From: Sphagnum compactum
Lineage: Eukaryota > Bryophyta > Sphagnopsida > Sphagnales
DNA length: 64,000 bases
Reading direction: 5' to 3'
Assembly: GCA_965153455.1 (NCBI GenBank)
Contig: OZ234494.1
Span: 27,333,354-27,397,353, forward strand
How positions within the stretch are numbered: position 1 is the first letter of the stretch; each line of letters begins with the position of its first letter. The translations under genes were made by a program, and so were the position numbers. A model generated the notes under the pieces. It ran no database searches. It was given only the letters and a program-made list of their open reading frames with translations, and was not told the DNA's origin. Positions 24,914 through 36,357 of this stretch are shown piece after piece.

Positions 24914-25619
24914 GGCGTGCAATTAAAGTTTTATAGTCGCTTTGTGAAAGCACATGGTGGTAAAGTAGGGTTGAGAGCTTTTGAACATATGAAACCCTAT
25001 TATGTCCACAGACTTAAGGAGAGGAATACACGTGCTTGCAAATACCATGTTGAAATGGCAGAACTCCAAAACGAGTTTAACAATATGCGAGATGGAACCA
25101 ATGGGGTGCATGGTAAGCACTGTCATTGCACCTATGACATTTGTGTTGGGTCCATCCTAGGTGTATGCATGGCTCGGTGTGGTATTCTTCAAGGTTTGAC
25201 TGATATCTAGACTATCAATTTTATGCCCAACAAAATTTGATGCCATATTCCATGATTTGAAATGCTTGGAGGGGCAGTGTGATTTTTGTGGAATTGATAT
25301 GCTTATGACTTGCCCTATTAAGGAAGATATTTGGAGTGAAAAATTGATGAGTTGGAAATGTTATGAAAAAGTTGTGCATGGGAGAACAAGGGTAGGGGTT
25401 GAAAACAAGGTATTCATGCTACAATTTAAGGAAACCACTACAACTCAATTTTTGGCCTACATTAAGCCCAAGTTGTGTAAGTTCATTTTGAACAATTTTA
25501 TGGCTTGTTTTCAAGAAGAGCTATATAGAATTTGCTTGGAGACTTTCCCTTGTGAAAATATCATGTCTATTGTGGATTTTGCAAAAAATTACACTTTTAT
25601 GGGGGCATAAATGAAATAA

Positions 25620-26326
25620 AATGAGCCAACGGCATTACTTTAAAAAAGGATTGCATGTTTTTTTACCCAAAACAAACTTTTTCATATGAATGAATTTTTG
25701 AATAATGTTTTTTGCAAATTGTTATGCAAAATGCATATAGTTGTTTAGGTAGATGATTTATTTTGTATTTTTGAATAAATATGACTTTCTGAAAACAAAT
25801 CAATTCCTTGTAAATGATGTGTTTCACCTTTTAAAATGATAACAATTTCAAATCATAACCAAAAATTGATTTTTAAAATTTTTATGTTTTCTTGTATAAT
25901 AAACTAAAACTCTTCTTAAAACATCATGTACATTACACCCCATTTATATGTGGTAAAAGATTTTTGAAGTTTTAAAATTTGGAATATTCTTTGAATTTTT
26001 AAAGTTTTAGAATTTCATATATTTTGGGTATGAGTGTTTTTTGAATGTCGCTAATAAGTCTTCATTTTCTTAAATTTTTTCCCATCAATATTGTTTTATT
26101 ATTTGAGTCCTTTTGATAGTCCTTTGCAAAATTGACTCAATTTGATGCAATAGGTGTTCATTTTCAAAGGTCCTAAATCAAAATTTCAATTTAAAATTTT
26201 ATCAAATGGATTTTTGATTGAATTCCTTGAAATTCATATGAATGAGAAAGGACCAATTTGCCATGATTGCCATGGTTTTAAATGGTAAAACATAAATTTT
26301 TTTTTTCCTATCTTGATTATTTTTAG
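25620..26326 (+). repeat. Intron segment homologous to 56,058-56,570
   Basis: Landmarks shared in order with the later region include GAGCCAA, ATTACTTTA-AAAAGGA, TTTTTTCATATGAA, TTTCTTGTAT-ATAAA, ACATTA-A-CCCATTTA, TGTGGTAAA followed by TTTGAATTTTTAAA, and GAGTCCTTT. The segment ends in a strong acceptor (T-rich tract then ATTTTTAG at 26,326). Either a dispersed repeat inserted in the intron, or the distant region is a further relic of the same gene. Confidence 0.6.
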
Positions 26327-28090
26327 GGCCCATTTTACATCATTTTTGGCTCGTTTTATTGTGATTACACCCGTGGATTTCAATGAAATCCAAGAAATGC
26401 ATTGGCACTCATTCCAATTGACCATTCTGGTTCATATTTGTTATAGATGGAATGATGCCTACATTGATAATCCAAATTCAAATGCGAAGAAGTTAATTAT
26501 AGAATATCATTACTACCTTTTTGATGACACTGAACATGGCATTCTGTGCTTTGAGTTATATTGGGCAAACTTAACCAATCGCGGACTCTATTACAATGAA
26601 CACCTTGTGTGGTCTGATGGGTGTGCGACACAATTCAAATCTAGACAGACTTGGTACCATGTTGCTTAGTGTGTTCTTTACCCAAGACCCTAACTTCATT
26701 TTGATTCTTTTGTTGGTTTCCTGATGTTTAGAAAGTTCATCCTTAATTTATTGTTCAACACCACTATCATTTATGAAATTTCATGGTTGCTGGTTTTTGT
26801 TGAATAAAGTTCACTTTAAGTAGTCTATTATTCAATGAATCCTTTAGATTTATTATTTCATGTGGTTGCAAATATCAATCCAAGACCAGAGATCATGTAC
26901 ACTAACCACATGGGTGTGGGGTGGTGTGGTCCTACTTTGGTAGTGGTCATGGAAAAGGTGTTCACGATGGGGCTAAGGCTATTTAAAATAAGAAATTCGA
27001 AAAGAATAATTAACTATGAATAGTCAACGACTCCAGTGTGTTGTAGATGCTATTGCTTTTTAGAAATGGAAACATAATGAACAACATGCAACATACCCAA
27101 GTAAGGAGGGATGTCATTCGATACTTCCACCTAGTTGAACTTGAAGATGTTGACGGGGACAACGGATTGGGATTGCAAAAGAATAACAGGTTATTGTTCA
27201 ATGCATTTTGTGGCCTCTATTTTTCATCGAGATCCCACTTTACTAAATGTGAGGTAGCTTGCATGCTTTTGCCCTGAATGCATGGATGATAATCCTAAAC
27301 TTTTCGAGACTTAGACCCATGTGAAGCCTTGGAGGCTACTAACCCTAGAACCTATCAATGTTCTACAAGTATCTAACTTACTCTTGATGACATCTTTCAT
27401 TATTGATATCACATTTGAAATCCTTTTTATATATGTCTTGCATGTTTTTCCAAAGTTTAGTTCAGTTTTATTTGCATATATGAAGTACTACCATGCTTGC
27501 ATTAGTTCATATGAAATTTGTTGTACTGACTTGAGCTCTTGATTTTATCTTAAAGGCACGCACTATGATGACCAACATTGATGGCTCAAATTCAGAATCA
27601 AAGGCTGGATATGAATATGATTTGGAATGTGAGGCTACAAAAGTTGAAATTGGTGACATTGTTGCAGGCATTGCTGATGCAATGGAAAGTGGTGACCTTT
27701 TGTATATTCTTCTTTGTAATAGGCCCTTGCATAGGTGCCAAGAAACATTTGAAGATGAATTAAAGAACACTTGGTACGAGGGGGATATGATCATTGGAAG
27801 CACCTAGTACCAAAGAGTGCCAAGCCAATGAGGTACCAACATTCCATATAAGTTGTTGTTAGATTCTAGGCCAGCCTTTGTGTATTCCCACCTTGTCATA
27901 GCTTCAAGATTTTCAATGTTCCCATGTGCAACAAGAAAGGGTGATCGAAATTTCTTTATGGCTCCTAAAGTGAGAAAGAATTTGGTAGCAATTATAGAGG
28001 ATAAACAGTCTATTGAAATAAACTTTTAAGACATTCCACATTCTGCACATTTTGTATTACTACCCATGGTATATAATAATAAGTCCATGG

Positions 28091-30535
28091 TAACAATGTT
28101 TGGAAATGATGTTGTTTACATGTTCATGCAAGTACAAGTATATACAAGTAATGAATGTTCTAAATCCTAACAAATATATTGACTATGGATGTGGCTATTT
28201 TATATTTAAAACTTCAATTTCCATGGAATTATGGGATTGTGGACACATGCAAAGGAAAGCTCTAAAATTGCAATGTGGCCTTTTTTTGCATTTTTTTTTA
28301 AGAAGGTGTGATTCTATTTGGTATGCTCCCAACATTATCACCAATTTCGATTTTTGCTATTAAGGTGGATCCCAAAGCTATATTTTTTTGTAGGGCTAAA
28401 GGTTTGGGTTTTGATTCAAAGATTTGTAGATGTTGAGGCTACTAACATTTTTATATGGTATAAGAATTATTCCTTTTCTAGTTTTCTTTAGATAGCTTTT
28501 GCAAAGTGAAGGTATGTTAAACCCTTTTTCTCTCACAGAAAGAAAGCAATTCTTTTTCCATTCATGTTGTTTATGCATGTTTTTTTCTCTTCTCAAAGTC
28601 CATGAAGACACTAACTTTCACATAGGTACAAAGTGCCTAGTTTTTTGTGATTGCGTTTTGTGTGTAGAAACTTACATAATTATTTACACCACGTTTGAAG
28701 ATGACAACTTGGTTAGTGGGTATTAGAAACCAAGTTGATTTTTTCAAACAAAATTTGCATTAGGTACTTTGATGTTGTATGTGTTTAGGACTTTAATAAT
28801 TGTGTGCATCTTAGTACTTGATACATATAACAACACAATTGAGGGATTGTTTCTGTGTGATTCAATTCAATGTACTTTTAGACATGTACCATGGATATTT
28901 GTTTGAAGATCTTTTTCATATCTATAGAGTTTGTGCTTGAAAAATTTATGGAAGAATTTAATACTCATTTTGTGAGCTTTACATATTTATTTGTGTGGCA
29001 AATTATTTAATGCATCAACAGAATTTTTACAACAATTTGCAGTTGTTGTTTTGAAACTTTACATGCTTAGGATTTGATTGATTGTGCACATCAATGTGCT
29101 GAGGAGTGGGCATTTCTTTTGACATTTTTCATCTCCTTTTTTTTCTAACTTGTTATTGCTCAATCAAATTGGGTATGTTTATGGATATAGGTACAGGCTC
29201 AATGTGGTCAATGCAAACAAGAATTCACATGCAGATGCACAAGGCAATATCTACTAGTTTCTTCTTTAATGCAACACAAAAGAACCCATAAAAAGATTAC
29301 TACACATTAGTTAGAACTTAAGAATCCACCAAAAACCTGTGTATACATTTTGCCTATGTATCTTGAGGGCCAAAGCAAAGACATGTGTAGGTGCATTTGT
29401 GTACTTTTAGTGAACATTATCAAGTTAGATTAGTATTAACAAGTTTCTTCTAACTTGGTTCATTAAAGGTGCCAAATTAAACATGCATGCCCTAATGCAT
29501 ATTTGTTTCAAAGCTAGATACTGGTTCAATATACCTTTTCTGTTCTTTTCTTAATGTGTTGAACAATACACTTCAAGATGCGGAAAGGAGTATAATTTAT
29601 GCAATAGCCAGAAACCAAAAAATGTTAGAATGCTGGAAATCTTAAACTTGTTTTTTTGGTTGGAATTTGCAGTCTAACTTAATGCAAATGTTGGAATTAT
29701 TCCTGAGAATTCATTGGTTGATACATCATTACAAGAAGCCCATTAAATAGTAAAGGTGAATACAAAGTCTGCAAACCCAATATCTCAATTTATCCCCTAA
29801 AAGTTGAGCAAAAAAATCAAAAATAAATATTATCATTTATTTGCTTGGGTTTCCTCATTGAAATAAGATTCATAAAACAATGAATTATTTTGAACTTAGG
29901 AGGAAAGAAAGCTAAACTTGCAAGTTGGTTAGATTTGGCAACAATAGTCACATAGAAATACTCTTGAAAGATGATTTGATTGAAGCCTCTTGTCCATGGT
30001 GATATAGTCCAATTAAACATAAACAAACTTTGGTGAATCATACATGGTGTACCCTAAACCCTTAATTCAACCATGGATTCTTGATACATCCCAAGGTGAT
30101 CCTAGCAAAACCCACACAAACCATCAATCATTGATGATCAAATTGGTGTTTTTCTATGTTTAATGAACAAAAATTTCTTTTTCATTGATGCATCCAAACA
30201 AATTCTAACATCATAGATTTCATATAGAGCACTTTAAGTGTAATTGGACCACAACATAATTTTTCTACAAACCTATAAGTTATGATTTACAGAAATAGAG
30301 GTCATCAAACTTTCCACTTTCCAAGTAATAGTTTTTACATGAAAGGGGAATTTAGGAAACAACTACTTGATTTATATCATGAACATCACAAGATTTACTT
30401 AACAGAACAAATGTTGTTCAATAATGGACTCATTAGATACCTACTAGTTTGAATACCTACATTCTCTACATTTCCAAAAGGACTTTTAGAAACTTAACTA
30501 AGTTGCACGGAGTTGAGTTTTAGTGATTTCTCAAC
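28091..30535. other. AT-rich intergenic sequence, nothing recognised
   Basis: Only short, low-complexity frames occur (for example 28,499-28,726 plus and 29,817-30,041 minus). No repeat boundary or RNA gene was seen. Confidence 0.4.
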
Positions 30536-30539
30536 AGTT

Positions 30540-32527
30540 GATCAATAGGCTATGACACATTACCTCTACAACTCTAAGATTGAACATAACCATCCCCATC
30601 ACTCTCTAAGAAAGGGCTTTCAACATCTTATTATAAATGGCCAGGTGAACTGTCCCATAGTTCACAAACATACAAAGTTCAAATTTTCTACATTCTGAGT
30701 TTTCTTTAAGCAAGTTATTCTTGAAGTTGACCATATTTCCAATTGTATATTTCTAGTGGAAGTTGAAAAGAATTTGTGAAAATCCATCAGGTATGTGGAA
30801 AAACTTGTTTGACAAGGTCAAATATTACAAGTGCATAAACAGAAGTTGCTACTAGCTCCTCAGTTGCCTTAAGACCCACCAAGTCGCCCCATGGATTAGA
30901 AAAAATCATGTCCACAACATTAGTAATAAATTCACCTTTTGGTCCACACAAATTCTATATCTAAATACATCTTTTGTAAAATTCTCAACAAGCTTAAGCT
31001 TGATGGGTAGGTCAAGAAAGACAAATTTCTCATAAGACTAGAGATATGAACATAACTTACCAATTCTTGTAAAAGATTCAGTCACATGTGTAATGCACTC
31101 CAACCTTTTGCACCTACATCTTCAATTATGTGCCATAGACAATTAATCTAAAAATAATTATTATGCATATTAGTATTATCTGTTGGAAGCTTATAGGGAG
31201 CTTAACTATCTAATGTAATTAAAAGAAATAATCAACTCTCAAAGAAAAAGAAGGCCATGAAGGAAGAAAATATGGAAATTTAGTTAGGGAACTTTTAGTA
31301 GCCTACCAACAAAACAGAGTTCCAGGGATGCATCCATGATCCATAAGCAAAATGTCTTGATTTTGTAATGTGATTTATATTTCTTAGTTGCATTCCAAAA
31401 TTTGCCATTCAAAAACTCAGAAATAACTTCAACACTTTTACACAAATAAATGAAAAAGTCTATTGAACAAGATCTTCATTAGCCAAATGAGGACCTCATG
31501 GTGTACGTATCCAGTAGAAATAAATAGAGGGGATGTGAACCCTCCATAATGCATTGGAAGCAAGTTATATACAATCATTGTAGCATTTTGTCCCAAATCT
31601 CGACTTGGCAAAGGAGCTACTATAGGTTGTTGCCTTGCTTCATTGTCCCCCATATCTACAAAACAATTATTAAACTTCTAATTCAATGAAGATGATCATG
31701 TGTTAGATAGGTTGAACATGTCTTGCATTTTGGATGGAAAGATCAAATAATGGATGGGTGTGATGACTATTTACTTTGGCTACTGATGAAAACAACGAGT
31801 GTTTGCCTCAATAGGGGCAATAGATCGAGTAAGTTTAACTTTTTTTTCAATTGGTTCATTGGGCTTGTGGCACTTTTTGCCCCCAGCTTTTGTTGTTGGT
31901 GCAGTCCTAGCCTCATTTGCAATGTCATTCTCATTATCACTGAACAAATCCTCCATGTTCCTTTCCTTTAAACTAAACCTATTTGCCTTTCCCAGATGTA
32001 CACCTATGTGTCCTTATCCTTCAAAGTCCTCCCTGATTTGACCTTGTGAAGGACCTCCAGAGTTGCAATTATTGTGAACATGCTCCACAATAGAAGTAAA
32101 AATCACTACAACTGGTGTGGCCAAGGTAGGAGCATCAAGTTTGTTCATTGGTGCCATTGTAAAAATTGATGTATTATTTGCACATGTTGTTTCAACCACA
32201 GGAGCCACATGTGTAAAGGAAGGCAAGGGACTTCTTTGGGGGCTATGGACAACTTCATCATTGAGTAGATAATCCTCCATGTTGAAGTCTGGAGGATTAT
32301 CCCCCTTTTCAAATTCTAAATTGACATCTTTCTCACAATTTGATGCCAAAGAATTTGGGATGAAACAGTGACCTGGAATCTAATGGGGTTGATTGTTCAA
32401 CACCCATTTGTTGACCATGTTCTTCTAATGGATGCACATGTGCCACACCAGATGAGCTAGGTGACAAATCTGAACCTCTTCCAACATGGAAATTTTGCAC
32501 TATAAAAAAATAGTACCTTATACACAC
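30540..32527 (-). pseudogene. Unrecognised broken coding region
   Basis: Reading the minus strand from high to low coordinates gives several coherent stretches. From about 32,350 to 31,805 one frame stays open apart from a TAA at 32,014-32,016. It encodes an acidic, Pro/Ser-rich region (NMEDYLLNDEVVHSPQRSPL) and then MEDLFSDNENDIANEA and EKKVKLTRSIAP. A second segment follows an acceptor-like TTGTTTTGTAG (about 31,655) with MGDNEARQQPIVAPLPSRDL. After a frameshift near 31,470 it continues CKSVEVISEFLNGKFWNATK. A third (about 31,115-30,790) has LPIKLKLVENFTKDVFRYRI, then after a shift GEFITNVVDMIFSNPWGDLV and a stop. The acidic/basic N-terminus suggests a nuclear protein. I recognise no family. 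Frameshifts and stops make it a pseudogene as written. Confidence 0.5.
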
Positions 32528-33057
32528 AATTCAGATCTAAGATAACTTTATTGTAGGCCTAGAATAACTGAAAGTACCATAACATAGGTAATATTATTAT
32601 ATTAGTAAAAATCTTATCCATTTATTAAACATTTTCTTTTCCAAAAGAATGGTCATTAAAAGTTTATTGAATAGTGATATTAAAAAAAAAAAGTTCAAAT
32701 GACTTTACATTTTCAAAAAGAAATAAATGTAATTATGTACATTATTGAAAAAACTTTTAATTAAAACTTTAATCATTTCATTTGAACAAACTTTCAATTA
32801 AATATGAATTTTCAAACTTTATGTTTTTGTAATGTTTAAAATGAAGTATTTGATAAATAGAATGCAATGTAACACATTATGACAACAAGTGTGGTAGTTT
32901 GATGGTAGGGTGTTTATTTCCACTCTAGAAGTCAAACGGATCAAACTTCCCAAATGGTGTGTTTGTGGTCAATAGTGGTAAGTTGACTGAATATTCTCCT
33001 ATGTAGTTCCTTAGAGTAGATGCTTATTTAGGTTGATTACATGGCCTATGTATTTAG
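32528..33057. other. AT-rich stretch, nothing recognised
   Basis: It contains an A-run near 32,683-32,692 and no motif-bearing open frame. Confidence 0.35.
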
Positions 33058-33194
33058 GCTAGGTTTTAAACCTAGCATAGGTAGTGACACGTGTCAATAA
33101 TTCATAGGCTAAAAAAATGAAATTATCAATAATTAGTATTAAATTTAGATAATCTAAATTTAATTGATTTTCATGCTGCTTAGTTAATTAACTA
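33058..33194. repeat. Cluster of three perfect palindromes
   Basis: Three palindromes lie within 137 bp. GCTAGGTTT-T-AAACCTAGC is at 33,058-33,076. ATTAAATTTAGAT-A-ATCTAAATTTAAT is at 33,138-33,164 (13-bp arms around one base). TAGTTAATTAACTA is at 33,181-33,194. A G-box-type ACACGTGT lies between the first two (about 33,088-33,095). Confidence 0.8.
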
Positions 33195-33334
33195 GCAAGT
33201 GAAATGGTTTAGTAAATTTGTATTTCACTTGAAAGTAATCTTGTTTCATTAAGTATTGATGGACCAATTCATTGTCCGTAACAACTGGTCCTTGTTCACT
33301 AAAGGATTGAACAGTTTCACCATGGTTCTTTTTG

Positions 33335-33480
33335 TTGTTAACAATTTAGTGACCACTAGGTTTAATCTGTATTTGAAATATTGAATACATTTTCTTGATA
33401 TATGTAAATTACATTTGTTAATTTTCCAACCTCTTGTTAACAATTTGGTGGCCATTAGGTCACATTTATAATTGAAATGG
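33335..33480. repeat. Direct repeat of about 45 bp, 99 bp apart
   Basis: TTGTTAACAATTTAGTGACC at 33,335 and TTGTTAACAATTTGGTGGCC at 33,434 are each followed by a-CTAGG/ATTAGG and, 25 bp further on, TTGAAAT. Confidence 0.7.
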
Positions 33481-35690
33481 ACGAAAAAATTTGAACTATG
33501 TAAATTTTATTTGCGTATTTTTGGACTTTAATAAAGTTTGAATTTAACTAAATATGTGTTAAATGTCATAAGTCAAGTTGAACGAAATGTCACATGTGTC
33601 TATTCATTTATGAATCACATTAACAATTGTAAAAACAACAAAATTTTCATTTTTTTTTGCACATTGTTAGTTGTGAATGATATGAGAACACTTTTCATTT
33701 CATTTTAATTTAAAATAACAATAGTCGCAAGTCATAGTTGCATTTACAACTCAAAACCATGTTGTAGTCAAATATGCAATTACAAGTTGTTTTTACCATG
33801 GTGCCATAGAGGATAGTTGAAATGACAATTGCAAAAATGGTTGACTTTAACAGAAGTTGCAAACATATGGGTAAGTTGGTATGAAGATCCCTTATAGTGA
33901 TGGAAGATTTTTATAAAAAGATTGGACTACATAAAGAAAAATAAAATGCAATCATTTTCTATCATTAAACTATGATAGATTATTTAATTCAACCAACCTT
34001 TTAAGAACATTACCTTCTTGGTAAAATTTGAAATTATTAAATCATGGAATTAAAATGAAAGTTGAGAAATTCATAGATACATCTCCATGTTAAAATCATG
34101 CATAATGGCATATTTGGTTATGTATTTGTTATTTAAATAGTATGTATGTTTCCACTGCAATTTATACTTACTTTTGCATATAAGAGGTGGCATTTTGATG
34201 TATTGATATTGTTTGAAATGCATTTATGGCTGAAAATATAAATTTGTTGGAATACTTGTTTTCATTCATAAACATTCCAATCCATTCAAGCCTTTTATTA
34301 TTATTATTGAACAACTTCAGCTTCATGACATGTGTTCAATTGTCATTCTATTTGCCATGACAAAAGTTCTTTTATGTCATCATCTTGTAACCCTCCAAAA
34401 CCGTGGGGCTCCTGATTTGCATTTGGTACCACTAGGAAGCCCTTGAGGAGGCAATTTGCACTTTTGTCATTTCACAATTTTTGAACCAATGGAACAAAAG
34501 TTATTAAATTGAGAGTGACTTTGATCTCTAGAAATGAATTAGAGGTTTTGATAGAAAATTTTCACAAGAAGTCTGAAGTTAAGGCCACTTCATTTAGAAT
34601 GGTATTGAGATGGGTGACCTTAGAGGAGGTTAGATGTACTTGCGCCACTGGCTACATGCCCACTAGTGATTAATGATAGTAGTTAATACCAACTTAATCA
34701 CATTAAGTTAGGCATAACATGTAAACACACTATCAAACATCCCACATCATGTCTCTGTTTCACTAAAATTGAACTTGCTTTTCTCATACTAAACATACTA
34801 GATTTTCATTTTTCAAATGACTCCAACCTATCCGTAGCAATGTTGACCCAGAATGTATTCTCAATTGTCAAAGTTTTCAAGGATCAGCCCATCTTGCAAT
34901 TTATACATGGATAGGATAGGATGTCTCAGTCCATCACCAAACACATAGTGGCATTTCCTGGATTTTCAGGCACAATCGGAAAAGACTTGCCACATATGCA
35001 GAAGGCAGGAGTGTTGAGAACCAAGCATGTACAGCATGGTCTGAACACCAAAACGTTACTAATTACTGAACAGGAGCTCCCAAGTGAGATCCAAATCCCT
35101 GTAAACAACACATTGCCGAATTCCCCCTTATTTAATTTCTGTCAACATTTTCTAATGAGTGCATGTGGCAAGTGTCTGGAGGTTGTTGTGGGTGCACTTG
35201 TGAAAACAAATTTTCAGCTAAATGTTGGCTTTCCAATTTTTGGAACTAAATGCATGGTTCAGATGCCTCAGAGTAACAATCTTGTGTGAGACTTAGGCAT
35301 GGGTCAAATCCTTTCATTTTGAATGAGAACTCCTAAACAAAAACATACATGTAACTGGGACGGTTGCACAAAGGGAATTTCTTTCCTCTCCAAATGTCCG
35401 CAAATGTGCACTGGTATTTTTCAACACATCAGATAAATTGTCTCCATCATGCTCTGTAGTTATTATTCAGGTCGTTCTCAACACTACAGATTGAACTGTA
35501 CTCGCTGTATGGTTCAGTTCATAATAATATGCACCCATCTTACACCTCTGCTTTTGGGGCCAACAAACTTGAACACACTCTATGCGCTCTCTATACACAT
35601 TGCATATGCTGAGCTTTTGATTAGTGCACAAATGAAATGACTATGTGTGAAGATTCATGAATGTATAGGAAACTGCAGGTGCTCTTGATT
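33481..35690. other. Intergenic sequence, no supported gene
   Basis: AT-rich up to about 34,850, then more mixed composition. A 122-codon ATG frame at 34,921-35,289 (plus) has no recognised motif, signal peptide or paralogue and is not called as a gene. Confidence 0.35.
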
Positions 35691-35697
35691 CCACAAT

Positions 35698-36357
35698 TAA
35701 GAGCAGGTCCACCAGCAGCTGTACACATGCTTCTACACTAATTAGATGAAGTACAGCCTTCAAATCGTGTGAAATTGTGTTTAGACCTGTTGATTTCGAC
35801 CAGATAGAGTGTTTTCCACCAGCCCCAATGAAAATTTGAGAAAATGGGCTGTTTCTGATTGGCTGATCACAATGATTAACCCAGGTGGTGGTATTTAATT
35901 AGTCTCTCACTTTATGTTGTTGAGTTTTTCATGTTTATCAGAGAGGCTACTGAAATAATGGACACTACATGTTGGGTGTGATAAGCACTGGTAGATGCCC
36001 TAAGAGCAGCTCCACCATGCTTAGTATGTGGCTGGCCCTGACACAAAATTTCAAACATCCAAGATTAGTTATTTGCTTCCCAACGTCGCTCATAAAACTG
36101 GAACTGGGCCTGAAAAATGTGGGACCACTTATATCGACCCACCTGGACCAATCAAAACCATCTAGGCAATCAAAAGCAGGTGTTTATGTTTGCTGTGGCT
36201 TTCGCCAGTCTCAGAATGTTGTTATCAAATGCTGAGCCAAACCATCTTGCTCAGTCAAACCAGCATGGTTTGAATTTTCTTCATCCAAAATTTGTCGTGC
36301 TGTGCACCAGTGGAGTTGCTCTAAAAAGGTGTGGCACTGTGGGTAGATCTGCTCTTA
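35698..36357. mobile_element. Tandem MITEs with GAGCA-CTCCACCA ends
   Basis: Three or four inverted ends of one type lie in series. TAAGAGCAGGTCCACCAG is at 35,698. GCACTGGTAGATGCCCTAA is at 35,985-36,003, ending the first unit. TAAGAGCAGCTCCACCA is at 36,001. CACCAGTGGAGTTGCTCTA is at 36,305-36,323, ending the second unit. An extra end, CACTGTGGGTAGATCTGCTC, starts at 36,336. The two units share TA at 36,001-36,002. GAGCATCTCCAAC-like ends are well known from short plant MITEs with TA/TAA target sites, commonly assigned to PIF/Harbinger-like families. Lengths are about 305 and 323 bp, and no protein is encoded. Confidence 0.65.

Larger units (their letters stand above)
21950..28090 (+). pseudogene. 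Multi-exon pseudogene of the uncharacterised SDG/QFK-motif family
   Basis: Exons can be read at about 21,950-22,259, 22,387-22,433, 22,785-23,490, 24,914-25,605, 26,327-26,668, 26,870-27,350 and 27,556-28,090. Motifs in order: CKYHVEMAEL with a Cys/His-rich tail (about 25,040-25,140); CLEGQCDFCG (about 25,260); VDFAKNY (about 25,572); NEIQEMHWHSFQ (about 26,380); WSDGCATQFKSR (about 26,610); GSGHGKGVHDGAKA (about 26,943); CFCPEC (27,264-27,281); and a downstream domain with RPAFVYSHLV (about 27,870). I remember this motif set from uncharacterised proteins of animals and plants. The conserved Asp residues could form an RNase H-like transposase or nuclease centre; that is inference. In-frame stops (for example 23,146, 23,266, 27,805) and frameshifts near 25,208, 26,910 and 27,255 disable it. 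Introns hold repeats. Confidence 0.7.

Noticed and set aside
34921-35289. 122-codon ATG open frame on the plus strand
   Set aside because: No motif, no homologue recalled, no supporting promoter or splice context; an open frame of this length can occur by chance in a 64-kb window.
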